Source: Bradyrhizobium oligotrophicum S58
GTDB lineage: Bacteria > Pseudomonadota > Alphaproteobacteria > Rhizobiales > Xanthobacteraceae
Assembly (NCBI RefSeq): GCF_000344805.1
Contig: NC_020453.1
Coordinates: forward strand, 2,232,001-2,296,000
Length of the DNA stretch: 64,000 nt
Direction: 5' to 3'
In this document: positions 17,490 through 26,824 of the stretch, piece after piece
Layout: each line of letters opens with the position of its first letter
How positions within the stretch are numbered: the stretch's first letter is position 1
Notes under the pieces: generated by a model
Told to the model about the DNA's origin: nothing
Seen by the model: only the letters and a program-made list of their open reading frames with translations
Databases searched by the model: none
Position numbers and translations under genes: made by a program

Positions 17490-18416
17490 GTGGTGACGTT
17501 CCCCGACATCACACCCGAGCTCAAGGCCGCCATGCCGGAGCTGCGCGGGCGGCTGCTTGCGAATGAAATCCTGGCGCCGTTCACCTGGTTTCGCGTCGGT
17601 GGCCCGGCGCAGGTGCTGTTCACGCCGGCGGATGCCGACGACCTCGCCTACTTTCTGAAACACCTTCCAGCTGAGTTGCCAGTGTACGTCATCGGCGTCG
17701 GCTCCAACCTCATCGTGCGCGACGGCGGGGTACCTGGCGTGGTGATCCGGCTGGCGCCGCGTGCGTTCGGCGAGGTCAAAGCGGACGGCGACATCGTCAC
17801 AGCCGGCACTGCCGCGCTCGACAAGCGCGTCGCCGAGGTCGCGGCGTCGGCAAACCTCGCCGGCCTCGAATTCCTGTTCGGCATCCCCGGCACGATCGGC
17901 GGCGCGCTGCGCATGAATGCCGGCGCCAATGGCGGCGAGACCAAGGACATCCTCGTTGAAGCGATTGCGATCGACTGCCGGGGCGAGACGCACCGCTTCA
18001 ACAATGCCGACATGAAGTTCACCTATCGCGCGAGCGGCGTCGATCCGGCGCTGATCTTCACGGCGGCCCGCTTTCGCGGCACGCCGTCGTCGCCGGAGGC
18101 GATCCGGTCGCGCATGGCCGAGGTGCAGGCGCATCGCGAGACGGCCCAGCCGATCCGCGAGAAGACCGGCGGCTCGACCTTCAAGAATCCGCCCGGACAT
18201 TCCGCCTGGAAGCTGGTCGATGCTGCGGGCTGCCGCGGCTTCAAGGTCGGCGGCGCCCAGGTCTCCGAAATGCACTGCAACTTCCTGATCAACACCGGCA
18301 ACGCCACCGCCGATGACATCGAAACGCTCGGCGAGACCGTGCGTGAGCGGGTCAAGGCGAGCTCGGGCATCGCATTGCAGTGGGAGATCAAGCGGATTGG
18401 AATCAAGGCGAGCTGA
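17490..18416 (+). CDS. murB: UDP-N-acetylenolpyruvoylglucosamine reductase
   Basis: MurB is a FAD enzyme that reduces UDP-GlcNAc-enolpyruvate to UDP-MurNAc with NADPH. The 308-residue protein has the FAD-binding segment ([10 protein letters not shown], then [14 protein letters not shown]) and the signature [19 protein letters not shown]. The likely proton-donor serine is S229 in [10 protein letters not shown]. It begins with two consecutive GTG codons (17490 and 17493), either of which could be used, directly after the murC stop. Confidence 0.95.
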   Translation: MVTFPDITPELKAAMPELRGRLLANEILAPFTWFRVGGPAQVLFTPADADDLAYFLKHLPAELPVYVIGVGSNLIVRDGGVPGVVIRLAPRAFGEVKADGDIVTAGTAALDKRVAEVAASANLAGLEFLFGIPGTIGGALRMNAGANGGETKDILVEAIAIDCRGETHRFNNADMKFTYRASGVDPALIFTAARFRGTPSSPEAIRSRMAEVQAHRETAQPIREKTGGSTFKNPPGHSAWKLVDAAGCRGFKVGGAQVSEMHCNFLINTGNATADDIETLGETVRERVKASSGIALQWEIKRIGIKAS

Positions 18417-18484
18417 TCAGTCCGCTGGTTCAAGTGACTTCAGCGCAGTCGCGATCGCGTTTGAGATCAACCGAGAAGACATTG

Positions 18485-19486
18485 ATGCACACTACGATTC
18501 TGTTCGGCGGCTCCAACAAGGAACGGCTCGTCTCGGTCGCCAGCGCCAAGGCGCTGCACGCCGCGCTGCCTGAGGCTGACCTCTGGTTCTGGGAGGCTGA
18601 CGATACGGTGCATCAGGCCAGCGGCAAGGCGCTGGTCGCGCATGCCAAGCCGTTCGAGGAGGCGTTCACCGCCGATGGCGCCACGGTCGGCACTCTCGGC
18701 GAGGCGCTCGATCGCGCCAGGGCCGAGGATCGGGTTCTGGTGCTCGGCCTGCATGGCGGCCGGGCTGAGAACGGCGAGCTTCAACTGATGTGCGAGCTTC
18801 GCGGCGTCCCGTTCACGGGCTCGAGCTCCGCGGCCTCGCACCTCGCCTTCGACAAGGTCGCCGCGAAGCGCTTCGCCGTGCTCGGCGGTGTGACGGTGGC
18901 GGAAGGCGTTGCGCTCGACGACGCCGAGGCTGCGCTTGCGCGCTACGGCAAGCTGATCGCCAAGCCGGTGAAGGACGGATCGAGCTTCGGCCTGATCTTC
19001 GTCAATGCGCTGCAGGACCTCGTCGCCGTCCGCGGCGCCGCCACGACCGAGGAGTATCTGATCGAGCCGTTCGTCACTGGGACCGAGGCGACCTGCGGCG
19101 TGCTCGAACAATCCGACGGATCGCTGATCGCGCTGCCGCCGATCGAAATCCTCCCCGCCGACGGCGCCTTCAACTATTTTGCGAAGTACCTCGCGGCGGC
19201 GACCAAGGAGATCTGTCCGGGCCGCTTCAGTCCGGAGATCACGGCGGCTTTGCAGGAGGAGGCGATCAAGGCCCATCGCGCCTTGTCCTGCGGCGGCTAC
19301 TCGCGGACCGACTTCATCGTCTCGAGCAATGGTCCGGTCTATCTCGAGACCAACACGCTGCCCGGGCTGACCGCGGCCTCGCTCTACCCCAAGGCCTTGC
19401 AGGCTCAGGGGATCGCCTTTGTCGATTTCCTCAATCAGCAGATTGCCTTGGCCGAACGTCGCGTTCGCCGTGAGGGCGTTCGATAG
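18485..19486 (+). CDS. ddl: D-alanine--D-alanine ligase (divergent type)
   Basis: An ATP-grasp ligase that makes D-Ala-D-Ala for MurF. From the ATG at 18485 it has 333 residues. The N-terminal domain has ILFGGSNKERLVSVASA and GLHGGRAENGELQ, equivalents of the usual GG.S.ER..S and LHG..GEDG..Q blocks but with changed residues. The ATP-grasp part has PFTGSSSAASHLAFDK, AKPVKDGSSFGL, and near the end RTDFIV followed by ETNTLPGLTAASLYP. Position and overall plan support ddlB, although the motifs are more divergent than in E. coli. A 68-bp gap follows murB and a 314-bp gap follows this gene. Confidence 0.88.
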   Translation: MHTTILFGGSNKERLVSVASAKALHAALPEADLWFWEADDTVHQASGKALVAHAKPFEEAFTADGATVGTLGEALDRARAEDRVLVLGLHGGRAENGELQLMCELRGVPFTGSSSAASHLAFDKVAAKRFAVLGGVTVAEGVALDDAEAALARYGKLIAKPVKDGSSFGLIFVNALQDLVAVRGAATTEEYLIEPFVTGTEATCGVLEQSDGSLIALPPIEILPADGAFNYFAKYLAAATKEICPGRFSPEITAALQEEAIKAHRALSCGGYSRTDFIVSSNGPVYLETNTLPGLTAASLYPKALQAQGIAFVDFLNQQIALAERRVRREGVR

Positions 19487-19800
19487 ACGCCCCGAAGGAA
19501 CCCGGCCCGGGGTCCCCCGGTGGTTCCTGTAACCTGTAAAATGCTTAAGAATTCCGGGCAAGGTCCTCAAAAATCGGAGAAAAAATTTGTCTCTCCGGAC
19601 CGATTTTACTTTTTGTTTACCAGGACGTCCGAAGGTTAACGCTGGCGCCTCAGTGGTGCTCGGCTGCCTTGAGCTGTCGTGACGAAACGCATCGCGGTGG
19701 TCATCACCGTATCGGGGGTCACCAGCGTCCTGGCGGGTCGGGGGCCGAGGAGCGCGGGTCCGCGACGTATTTGCGGGCGCAACAGTAATGAGCTCGTGCA
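19487..19800. other. Gap between ddl and ftsQ (314 bp), regulatory
   Basis: There is no gene here. A GC-rich hairpin (GGAACC pairs with GGTTCC, 19497-19527) lies just after ddl. An AT-rich hairpin with a competing alternative follows at 19570-19615. A GTTAAC stands at about 19635-19640, before a GC-rich stretch leading to ftsQ. The AT-rich part is the most likely place for an ftsQAZ promoter. Confidence 0.55.
19570..19615 (+). terminator. Terminator-like or attenuator-like double hairpin upstream of ftsQ
   Basis: AAAATCGG (19570-19577) pairs with CCGATTTT (19600-19607), and a T-run (CTTTTT) follows at once. Inside it CGGAGA (19575-19580) can instead pair with TCTCCG (19592-19597). The two helices share bases and exclude each other. 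It could end the murC-ddl transcript or control read-through into ftsQ. Confidence 0.5.
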
Positions 19801-20859
19801 ATGGATGGTGCAGGACGCCTCGCTCGATCGCAGAGGCCCCAAGCTGACCTGAAGGCCGCTGCCCTTGGCGCGGCAATCCTGCTGCGCGAGTACGTGTCGG
19901 CCCGTCTTCCGCGCGTCAGGTTCGCGGTCGGTGGTGCCAGGCAGCGGCACAATGGCCGGTCGGCCCGCCGTGATCGTGCACCGATGCAGGCCGCACTGGC
20001 GCCGATGGTCGAGCGCGAGGCGCCGCCGCGCGTCGTCGCGTTCGTCGAGCGCTATCTGCCGCGTCGCCTCGGCACCGTTGCGACGGTGGCGCTGCTGTTC
20101 GGCAGCGTCTGGCTCGGCATCGTCAAGGGCGGCCACGCCCAGGACGTCAGCGCGGCCCTCTCCGACACCCGCAATGCGCTGGCCAATGCGGCCGGCTTCC
20201 GCATCACGGCGGTCGCGATCAACGGCCGAAAGCAGCTCACTCAGGACGAGATCCTCGCGATCGGCGGCGTCACCGGCCGCTCCTCGCTGCTGTTCCTCGA
20301 TGCCGCCGCCGTCCGCGACAAGCTCAAGGCCAATCCCTGGATCGCCGAAGCGACGGTGCAGAAATTCTTTCCCAGTCAGCTGCAGATCGACATCGTCGAA
20401 CGCAAGGCGTTCGCGCTCTGGCAGCAGGACGGCCGTCTCTCGGTCATCGCCGATGATGGCGCCGTGCTGGAGCCTTATGTATCGCGCCCCTTCCTGACCC
20501 TGCCGCTCGTGGTGGGGAAGGGCGCCGAGAGCCGCGCGCGCGACTTCCTCGCTTTGCTCGCGCGCTATCCGCAGGTCCGCGCCGTGACCAAGGCGGCGGT
20601 CTTCATCGGTGAGCGGCGCTGGAACCTGCGCACCAAGGACGGCCTCGACATCCGCCTGCCCGAGAACGACGTCGGCAACGCGCTGGCTTCGCTCAGCTGG
20701 CTCGATCAGGACGACAAGCTGTTCTCGCGCGACATCGTCGCCATCGACATGCGTCTGCCCGATCGCCTGACCGTGCAACTATCCGACGACGCGGCCAAGG
20801 CCCGCGAGGATCTGTTCAAGGACAAGGCGAAGGCCAAGAAGAAAGCCGGTGACGCATGA
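19801..20859 (+). CDS. ftsQ: Cell division protein FtsQ
   Basis: FtsQ is a bitopic divisome protein that links FtsL/FtsB with FtsA-side components. The 352-residue chain has an Arg-rich cytoplasmic tail, one membrane helix at about residues 90-109, a POTRA domain at about 133-202 (FRITAVAINGRKQLTQDEI, ending IDIVERKAFALWQ) and a C-terminal FtsQ domain ending in a lysine-rich tail. The cytoplasmic tail is long; the ATG at 19981 (residue 61) is an alternative start. Its stop overlaps the ftsA start as ATGA. Confidence 0.93.
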   Translation: MDGAGRLARSQRPQADLKAAALGAAILLREYVSARLPRVRFAVGGARQRHNGRSARRDRAPMQAALAPMVEREAPPRVVAFVERYLPRRLGTVATVALLFGSVWLGIVKGGHAQDVSAALSDTRNALANAAGFRITAVAINGRKQLTQDEILAIGGVTGRSSLLFLDAAAVRDKLKANPWIAEATVQKFFPSQLQIDIVERKAFALWQQDGRLSVIADDGAVLEPYVSRPFLTLPLVVGKGAESRARDFLALLARYPQVRAVTKAAVFIGERRWNLRTKDGLDIRLPENDVGNALASLSWLDQDDKLFSRDIVAIDMRLPDRLTVQLSDDAAKAREDLFKDKAKAKKKAGDA

Positions 20860-22175
20860 CCGGCTTCGATCGCCAGACCCCGAAGACCCGCCCGATGGGC
20901 CAGAAGCGCACCGCGCTGGTGGCCTCACTCGACGTCGGCACCAGCAAGATCGCCTGCATGATCGCGCGGCTGAGGCCGGCACCGCCGAGCGATGCGCTGC
21001 GCGGCCGCACCCATGCGGTGGAGCTGATCGGCTACAGCCAGATCCAGTCGCGCGGCGTCAAGGCCGGCGCCGTGGTCGACCCGGTCGAATGCGAGCAGGC
21101 CGTGCGTCAGGCGGTCGCCCTGGCCGAGCGCATGGCGAAGGTGCGGGTCGAGTCCGTCCTGCTGCCGGTCGCCGGCGGCCGCGTGATGGGTCACCTGATC
21201 GAGGCCACCTCGGACATTCGCGGCGGCGCCGTTACCCAGGCCGATGTCAGCCGCGTCACCTCCACCGGTATGCACCACGCTACCGGCGACGGGCGGGCGG
21301 TGCTGCATGCTCTGCCGGTCGGCTACACGCTCGATGGCGTGAAGGGCATCCGCGATCCCCGCGGCATGCTGGCCCGGCAGTTCGGCGTCGACATGAACGT
21401 GGTCACCACCGACGCCACCGTGGCCAAGAACCTGATGCTCGTGGTCGAGCGCTGCCATCTCAACGTCGAGGCGATGGCGGCAAGCCCGTATGTTGCCGGG
21501 TTGTCGGTGCTGACCGACGACGAGGCGGATCTCGGTGCGGCCGTGGTCGAGATGGGGGCGGGCACCACGACGATCGCGATCTATTCCGGCGGGCGCTTCG
21601 TCCATGCCTCCGGTTTTGCGCTCGGCGGGCATCACGTGACCATGGATCTTGCGCGCGGACTATCAGCGTGCATTGCAGATGCCGAGCGAATCAAGACGTT
21701 ATATGGCACGGTGCTGACTGGCGGGTCCGACGCGCGTGAGTTGATGTCTGTTCCGACGGCCGGTGACAACGAGCGGGATGTTCCGCAGATCGTGTCCCGC
21801 GCCACCATCGCGAACATCGTCAGGCACCGCGCAGAGGAGATATTTGAAATGGTCCGCGACCGGCTGAAGGATTCGCCCTTTGCGGCAGAACCCAAGGCGC
21901 GCGTCGTCCTCAGCGGAGGCGCCTCCCAGCTGACGGGTCTGGTCGAGCTTGCGACCCGGATCCTCGACCGTCCCGTGCGGGTCGGTCGTCCGCTCGGCTT
22001 CGGCCGTCTCCCCAATGAGGCCAAGAACGCCGCCTTTGCGGTGCCCACCGGGCTCCTGGTCTATCCGCAATACGCGCACCTGGAACATGTCGAACCGCGG
22101 CATACGCGGCAGGTCGGGACAGGAACCGACGGCTATTTCGGAAAGGTCGGACGATGGCTACGCGAGGGCTTTTGA
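20856..22175 (+). CDS. ftsA: Cell division protein FtsA
   Basis: FtsA is an actin-like ATPase that ties the FtsZ ring to the inner membrane and recruits late divisome proteins. The 439-residue protein has the actin phosphate-1 loop (ASLDVGTSKIACMI, about 29-42), the 1C subdomain (about 100-185), the phosphate-2 motif AAVVEMGAGTTTIAIYSGG and the adenosine motif VVLSGGASQLTGL. It ends with the conserved amphipathic membrane anchor GKVGRWLREGF. It overlaps ftsQ by four bases and lies 90 bp before ftsZ. Confidence 0.96.
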   Translation: MTGFDRQTPKTRPMGQKRTALVASLDVGTSKIACMIARLRPAPPSDALRGRTHAVELIGYSQIQSRGVKAGAVVDPVECEQAVRQAVALAERMAKVRVESVLLPVAGGRVMGHLIEATSDIRGGAVTQADVSRVTSTGMHHATGDGRAVLHALPVGYTLDGVKGIRDPRGMLARQFGVDMNVVTTDATVAKNLMLVVERCHLNVEAMAASPYVAGLSVLTDDEADLGAAVVEMGAGTTTIAIYSGGRFVHASGFALGGHHVTMDLARGLSACIADAERIKTLYGTVLTGGSDARELMSVPTAGDNERDVPQIVSRATIANIVRHRAEEIFEMVRDRLKDSPFAAEPKARVVLSGGASQLTGLVELATRILDRPVRVGRPLGFGRLPNEAKNAAFAVPTGLLVYPQYAHLEHVEPRHTRQVGTGTDGYFGKVGRWLREGF

Positions 22176-22265
22176 TGACCGAGTTCCGTCCCATGCGAAT
22201 TTCAACAACACAACCCGCGGCCGGCGGCCGGGGCGAACCCACGCGCGCGTGATCGAGAGGCACCC

Positions 22266-24095
22266 ATGGCACTCACTATTACACCTCCTGATATCCACGA
22301 GCTGAAGCCCCGGATCACCGTGTTCGGCGTCGGCGGCGCGGGCGGCAACGCCGTCAACAACATGATCACGGCCGGACTGCAGGGCGTGGACTTCGTCGTC
22401 GCCAACACCGACGCGCAGGCGCTGACGATGTCGAAGGCCCAGCGCATCATCCAGATGGGCACGCAGGTGACCCAGGGCCTCGGCGCCGGTTCGCAGCCGG
22501 ACGTTGGAGCTGCCGCCGCGCAGGAGGTGATCGACGAGATCCGCGATCATCTTTCGGGTGCCAACATGGTGTTCGTGACCGCCGGCATGGGCGGCGGAAC
22601 GGGCACGGGTGCGGCTCCGGTCATCGCCAAGACCGCGCGCGAGATGAACATCCTCACCGTGGGTGTCGTGACCAAGCCGTTCCACTTCGAGGGCGCGCGC
22701 CGCATGCGCACGGCGGAGTCCGGCATCTCGGAGCTGCACAAGGTCGTCGACACGCTGCTGATCATCCCGAACCAGAACCTGTTCCGGGTCGCCAACGAGA
22801 AGACGACCTTCGCGGATGCGTTCGCGATGGCCGACCAGGTGCTCTATTCCGGCGTCGCCTGCATTACCGACCTGATGGTCAAGGAAGGCCTGATCAATCT
22901 CGACTTCGCCGACGTGAGAGCGGTGATGAGAGAAATGGGCAAGGCGATGATGGGCACCGGCGAAGCTTCCGGCGACAAGCGCGCGCTGACCGCCGCCGAA
23001 GCTGCGATCGCCAATCCGCTGATCGACGATTCCTCGATGAAGGGCGCCCGCGGCCTCCTGATCTCGATCACCGGCGGCAAGGACCTCACCCTGTTCGAGG
23101 TCGACGAAGCCGCGACCCGTATCCGCGAAGAGGTCGACCAGGACGCCAACATCATCGTCGGCGCCACCTTCGACGAATCGCTCGACGGCCTGATCCGGGT
23201 ATCGGTGGTCGCGACCGGCATCGAGCAGGCGCAGTTCAACCGGAACGTCACGACGACTGCACAGCCGGCGGCGGCTGTCGCTCCGATTGCCGCCGCCCCG
23301 ACCGCTCATGCGGGCCTTCCCGAAAGCCGTCTTGCCGACCTGACCGCGCGCCTGCGCGCCGACAATCAGCGGCTGGCGGAACGTGCCGCCAAGCTCGAAC
23401 AGCAGGCGTCTCAGGCCCCGGCAGCTCCGATGCCGGCGCCGATGGCTCCCGCGCCACGTCCGGCTCCGAATCTCGAGCGCGATACGCTGGCAGCCGTGGC
23501 CGCTGCGATGGCGAGCGAGCCTGCGCCGGCTCCGGTGCAGCCGACCTCTTATGGGGATGTCACGGTGCGCCCGATCGCGCAGAAGCCGTCGCTCTTCCCC
23601 GAGCCCGAGGCGCAGCGCGCAGCTCCGATCGAGCCGGCTGCTCCGCCGGAGACGTTCATCCCGCAAGCTGCTGAGCGGGTTCCGACCCGGGCGCCGCGCA
23701 TGCCCAAGTTCGAGGACCTTCCGATGCCGGCTCAGGCCGAGATCCGGCAGGCCAGGGGAGACGAAGGCGACGAGCATCCGCAGAAGACCCGCATGTCACT
23801 GCTGCAGCGTCTCGCCAATGTCGGCCTCGGCCGTCGCGACGAGGACAGCGAGCCGCCGATGTCGGTGCGCACCGCGGGGCCTGCGATGCCGCAGATGCCG
23901 CCGCTGCCGGAACGCAAGCCGCAGCGGAACGTTAACCAGCAGGTTGCGAGCCACGAATCGCCTGTCTCGGAATATGCCCGCCGCCCGGCGCCTCAGGGCC
24001 TGGACGTCCATGGCCGCCCTGCGCCTGTGTCGCCCGCGCCACAGGGCGACGACCATTTGGATATCCCGGCCTTCCTCCGCCGGCAGGCAACCTGA
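22266..24095 (+). CDS. ftsZ: Cell division protein FtsZ, long-linker form
   Basis: FtsZ is the tubulin-like GTPase that forms the cytokinetic ring. The GTPase core covers about residues 10-325, with [11 protein letters not shown] (23-33), the tubulin signature G109-GGTGTG115 and the T7 loop NLDFADV near residue 211. A Pro/Ala/Gln-rich linker of roughly 260 residues follows, and the tail ends with the FtsA-binding peptide LDIPAFLRR. At 609 residues it is far longer than E. coli FtsZ (383) but typical of rhizobia. A strong terminator lies 30 bp after its stop, closing the dcw cluster. Confidence 0.98.
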   Translation: MALTITPPDIHELKPRITVFGVGGAGGNAVNNMITAGLQGVDFVVANTDAQALTMSKAQRIIQMGTQVTQGLGAGSQPDVGAAAAQEVIDEIRDHLSGANMVFVTAGMGGGTGTGAAPVIAKTAREMNILTVGVVTKPFHFEGARRMRTAESGISELHKVVDTLLIIPNQNLFRVANEKTTFADAFAMADQVLYSGVACITDLMVKEGLINLDFADVRAVMREMGKAMMGTGEASGDKRALTAAEAAIANPLIDDSSMKGARGLLISITGGKDLTLFEVDEAATRIREEVDQDANIIVGATFDESLDGLIRVSVVATGIEQAQFNRNVTTTAQPAAAVAPIAAAPTAHAGLPESRLADLTARLRADNQRLAERAAKLEQQASQAPAAPMPAPMAPAPRPAPNLERDTLAAVAAAMASEPAPAPVQPTSYGDVTVRPIAQKPSLFPEPEAQRAAPIEPAAPPETFIPQAAERVPTRAPRMPKFEDLPMPAQAEIRQARGDEGDEHPQKTRMSLLQRLANVGLGRRDEDSEPPMSVRTAGPAMPQMPPLPERKPQRNVNQQVASHESPVSEYARRPAPQGLDVHGRPAPVSPAPQGDDHLDIPAFLRRQAT

Positions 24096-24124
24096 GAATT
24101 GTTACAGCCCGGATGGTGCTGAAC

Positions 24125-24154
24125 AGGCCCGGCTCGCGAGAGCCGGGCCTTTTT
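24125..24154 (+). terminator. Intrinsic terminator after ftsZ
   Basis: AGGCCCGGCTC (24125-24135) and GAGCCGGGCCT (24140-24150) form a perfect 11-bp stem with a GCGA tetraloop, followed by TTTTT. This is the clearest intrinsic terminator in the window. Confidence 0.93.
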
Positions 24155-24441
24155 GCTGGGCTTCAGCGAGTCGTTGTGGACTGTTCAACTAACTGATTTT
24201 AAATGATTAATTATTCTTTCGGTGTTTGGATGGGGAACGAGGAGGGTTAAGGCCACGTTCCAGTTTGGTTAAGGGTTGGCGCGAATACGGCAGAGATGGG
24301 GTAACAATCCGTAAAGAAGCGTGAGTTGGCGCTCTTGGGGGCTCTCGTTAAGTTCTGCCGTGACTTGGGGATGCCTGAAACTGAGTCGGTTCGCGAGGGC
24401 GGCCGGTAAAGGGTTCAGGCGGGGGTCTTGGGCGATCGTCG
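24155..24441 (+). promoter_or_regulatory. lpxC upstream region with repeated GGTTAAG
   Basis: A 287-bp AT-richer gap with no gene. GGTTAAG occurs twice, at 24244-24250 and 24266-24272, 22 bp apart and so on the same face of the helix. The complement CTTAACC resembles a CtrA half site. An lpxC promoter must lie here because the ftsZ terminator isolates the gene, but its -35 and -10 boxes could not be assigned. Confidence 0.4.
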
Positions 24442-25401
24442 ATGAAATTCAGCCGGCAAACAACGCTTCGTTCGCAAGCCACCGTCACCGGTGTAGGCGT
24501 CCACTCTGGTGCGCCGGTCAGCCTGACGATGGGTCCTGCGCCGATCGATGCGGGGATCGTGTTCCTTCGGACCGGCCTTGACGGCGCTGACCGCGAGGTC
24601 CAGGCCGCCTTCGGCTCGGTCATCGCTACCGAGCTCGCAACGGTACTTGGCGACCGTAACGGTCCGCTGGTCTCCACCGCCGAGCATGTTCTGGCCGCGC
24701 TGCGCGGCATGGGTGTCGATAATGCCCTGATCGAGGTCGACGGCCCCGAAGTTCCGATCATGGATGGCAGTGCCGCGCCGTTCGTGGCTGCGATCGACCA
24801 GGCCGGGATCGTCAATCAGTCGGCCCCGCGCCGTTACATTCAGGTGCTCAAGCCGGTCCAGGTGACCATGGGCGCCTCGATGGGTGAGCTGCGTCCCAAC
24901 AGCTCCGGCTTCCGGGTCGAGGCTGAGATCGATTTCACCAACCCCGTGATCGGTCGCCAAGCCTACCATTTCGAGCTCAATCCGGAACGCTTCCGCCGTG
25001 AGATCGCCCGTGCCCGGACCTTCGGTTGCATGAGCGACGTGTCGCGGCTGTGGAGCGCCGGTTTCGCGCTGGGCTCCTCGTTCGACAACACCTTGGTGTT
25101 CGACGAGGACCGCTTGCTCAACCCGGAAGGTCTCCGCTACGCCGACGAATGCGCCCGCCACAAGGTGCTCGACGCGATCGGCGATCTTGCGCTGGCCGGC
25201 CTGCCGATGCTCGGAACCTACCGATCGGTTCGTGGCGGTCACAAGCTGAACCACGCCGTGCTGACCGCCCTGATGGCCGATCGCACCGCTTGGCGGGTCG
25301 TCGAGGGTGAGACCGTGCGTCGTCCCCGCGTGGCGGCAGAGGCCGTCGGCGGAATGGTGGGTGGCATGGTGGCTCCGGCCTACGGCCCGGACGTGTCCTG
25401 A
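24442..25401 (+). CDS. lpxC: UDP-3-O-acyl-N-acetylglucosamine deacetylase
   Basis: LpxC is the zinc deacetylase that commits the cell to lipid A synthesis. In this 319-residue protein the three zinc ligands are H82 (STAEHVLAAL), H240 and D244 (ARHKVLDAIGD), and the catalytic base and acid region has E81 and H267. The insert regions and MDGSAAPFV (about 107-115) are normal. The gene follows the dcw cluster behind a terminator, the usual place in Proteobacteria, where it couples outer-membrane lipid synthesis with division genes. Confidence 0.97.
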   Translation: MKFSRQTTLRSQATVTGVGVHSGAPVSLTMGPAPIDAGIVFLRTGLDGADREVQAAFGSVIATELATVLGDRNGPLVSTAEHVLAALRGMGVDNALIEVDGPEVPIMDGSAAPFVAAIDQAGIVNQSAPRRYIQVLKPVQVTMGASMGELRPNSSGFRVEAEIDFTNPVIGRQAYHFELNPERFRREIARARTFGCMSDVSRLWSAGFALGSSFDNTLVFDEDRLLNPEGLRYADECARHKVLDAIGDLALAGLPMLGTYRSVRGGHKLNHAVLTALMADRTAWRVVEGETVRRPRVAAEAVGGMVGGMVAPAYGPDVS

Positions 25402-25804
25402 GTCCAATTGGACTGAACCAGCTGCGAATCTTTCGGCTCGACGGTCGTGAATTGGCCGTTGCGGTCCGGAATTACATCGTTGGCGGGTAGCCGCGTCGAT
25501 GTTCCCACGATATTTTCGTTAGCGATCATTGCCGAGCGCTCGCGCCTCGTCCGGGGTGGTGGCCGCTTCTGTAGCTTTTCCAACGGCTTTTGCTGGGGTA
25601 ACCATGATGCGAGGCGGTAGCCTCGGTGTTGCCTTAATCCGGACGGATTGGCTGCCTATGCGATTGGTTGACGAAGTGTTTTCGGTTAGAGAGGCCGGGG
25701 CCGCGGGATGCGTGCCACCAGCGGGGCTCTTCCTTCGCGCTCATGAGACGATGTTCATGGTGCGCGGCGTAGATCAGATCACAGGCATCGGGTTCTAAAG
25801 AAGC
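25402..25804. other. Gap between lpxC and bamD (403 bp), no gene recognised
   Basis: The region is less GC-rich than its neighbours and no reading frame in it looks like protein-coding sequence by composition. An 89-codon frame at 25529-25798 has no recognisable features and no ribosome site. It presumably carries the bamD promoter, but no clear boxes or terminator were found. Confidence 0.5.
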
Positions 25805-26698
25805 ATGTCGAACCAGCGTCTCACGCGCGAACTCCGTCACCCCACACTATCGGCCGGCCGCGCTCTGCGTCTGAGCGCCTCGCTGGCGCTGTTGGCGCTT
25901 CCGTTGGCCGGCTGCGGCACCGGCGGCCTCTGGGACAAGTTCATGGCGAAGGACGACACGTTCGTCGATGAGCCCGCGGACAAGCTCTACAATGAGGGCT
26001 TGTACCTCATGAACGAGAAGAAGGACGTGAAGAGCGCGACCAAGAAGTTCGAAGAGGTCGACCGCCAGCATCCTTATTCCGACTGGGCACGCAAATCGCT
26101 GCTGATGTCGGCCTATGCCTCCTATCAGGCGGCGGATTACGACGGCTGCATCGGCGCCGCGACCCGCTACGTCACCTTGCATCCCGGCAGCCCGGATGCC
26201 GCTTATGCGCAATACCTGATCGCCGCCTCGCATTACGACCAGATCCCGGACATCAGCCGCGACCAGGGCCGGACCGAGAAGGCGATCGCCGCCCTCGAAG
26301 AGGTGGTGCGCAAATATCCGACCTCCGAATATGCCACCAACGCCAAGGCCAAGATGGAGGGTGCCCGCGACCAGCTCGCCGGCAAGGAGATGGATGTCGG
26401 CCGCTACTACATGCAGAAGCGCGACTACACCGCGGCCATCAACCGCTTCAAGACGGTGGTCACGCAATACCAGACCACCCGGCATGTCGAAGAAGCGCTG
26501 TACCGGCTGACCGAGGCCTACATGACGATCGGCATCGTCGGCGAGGCGCAGACGGCCGCCGCCGTGCTCGGGCACAACTTCCCGGACAGCAAATGGTACA
26601 AGGACGCCTATAACCTCGTGAAGTCGGGCGGCGTCGAGCCCGAGGAGAACAAAGGGTCCTATATCTCGCGGGCATTCAAGAAGCTCGGCCTGGGCTGA
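25805..26698 (+). CDS. bamD: Outer membrane assembly lipoprotein BamD
   Basis: BamD (ComL) is the essential lipoprotein of the BAM complex that folds beta-barrel proteins into the outer membrane. The 297-residue precursor has an Arg-rich start, a hydrophobic helix (SASLALLALPLAGC) and the lipobox LAGC with C37 as the lipidated cysteine. TPR-like helical repeats follow (NEGLYLMNEKK, about 63-73; FEEVDRQHPYSDWARKSLLM; LHPGSPDAAYAQYLIA). Length and order match alphaproteobacterial BamD. Confidence 0.95.
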   Translation: MSNQRLTRELRHPTLSAGRALRLSASLALLALPLAGCGTGGLWDKFMAKDDTFVDEPADKLYNEGLYLMNEKKDVKSATKKFEEVDRQHPYSDWARKSLLMSAYASYQAADYDGCIGAATRYVTLHPGSPDAAYAQYLIAASHYDQIPDISRDQGRTEKAIAALEEVVRKYPTSEYATNAKAKMEGARDQLAGKEMDVGRYYMQKRDYTAAINRFKTVVTQYQTTRHVEEALYRLTEAYMTIGIVGEAQTAAAVLGHNFPDSKWYKDAYNLVKSGGVEPEENKGSYISRAFKKLGLG

Positions 26699-26824
26699 GC
26701 TGTCCCTGAGACAGACGATCTTGATCTCGTTATGTTCTCAATTCTTGTTTTGTTCTCAAAATACTGATAGCGTGGAGTCGTTCGCTCAGGGGCTTTCCGC
26801 CCCCTTACGAAGGACTCTGGCTCC

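Noticed and set aside
25529..25798. 89-codon frame between lpxC and bamD
   Set aside because: It has no ribosome site, no domain, and codon usage unlike the neighbouring genes.
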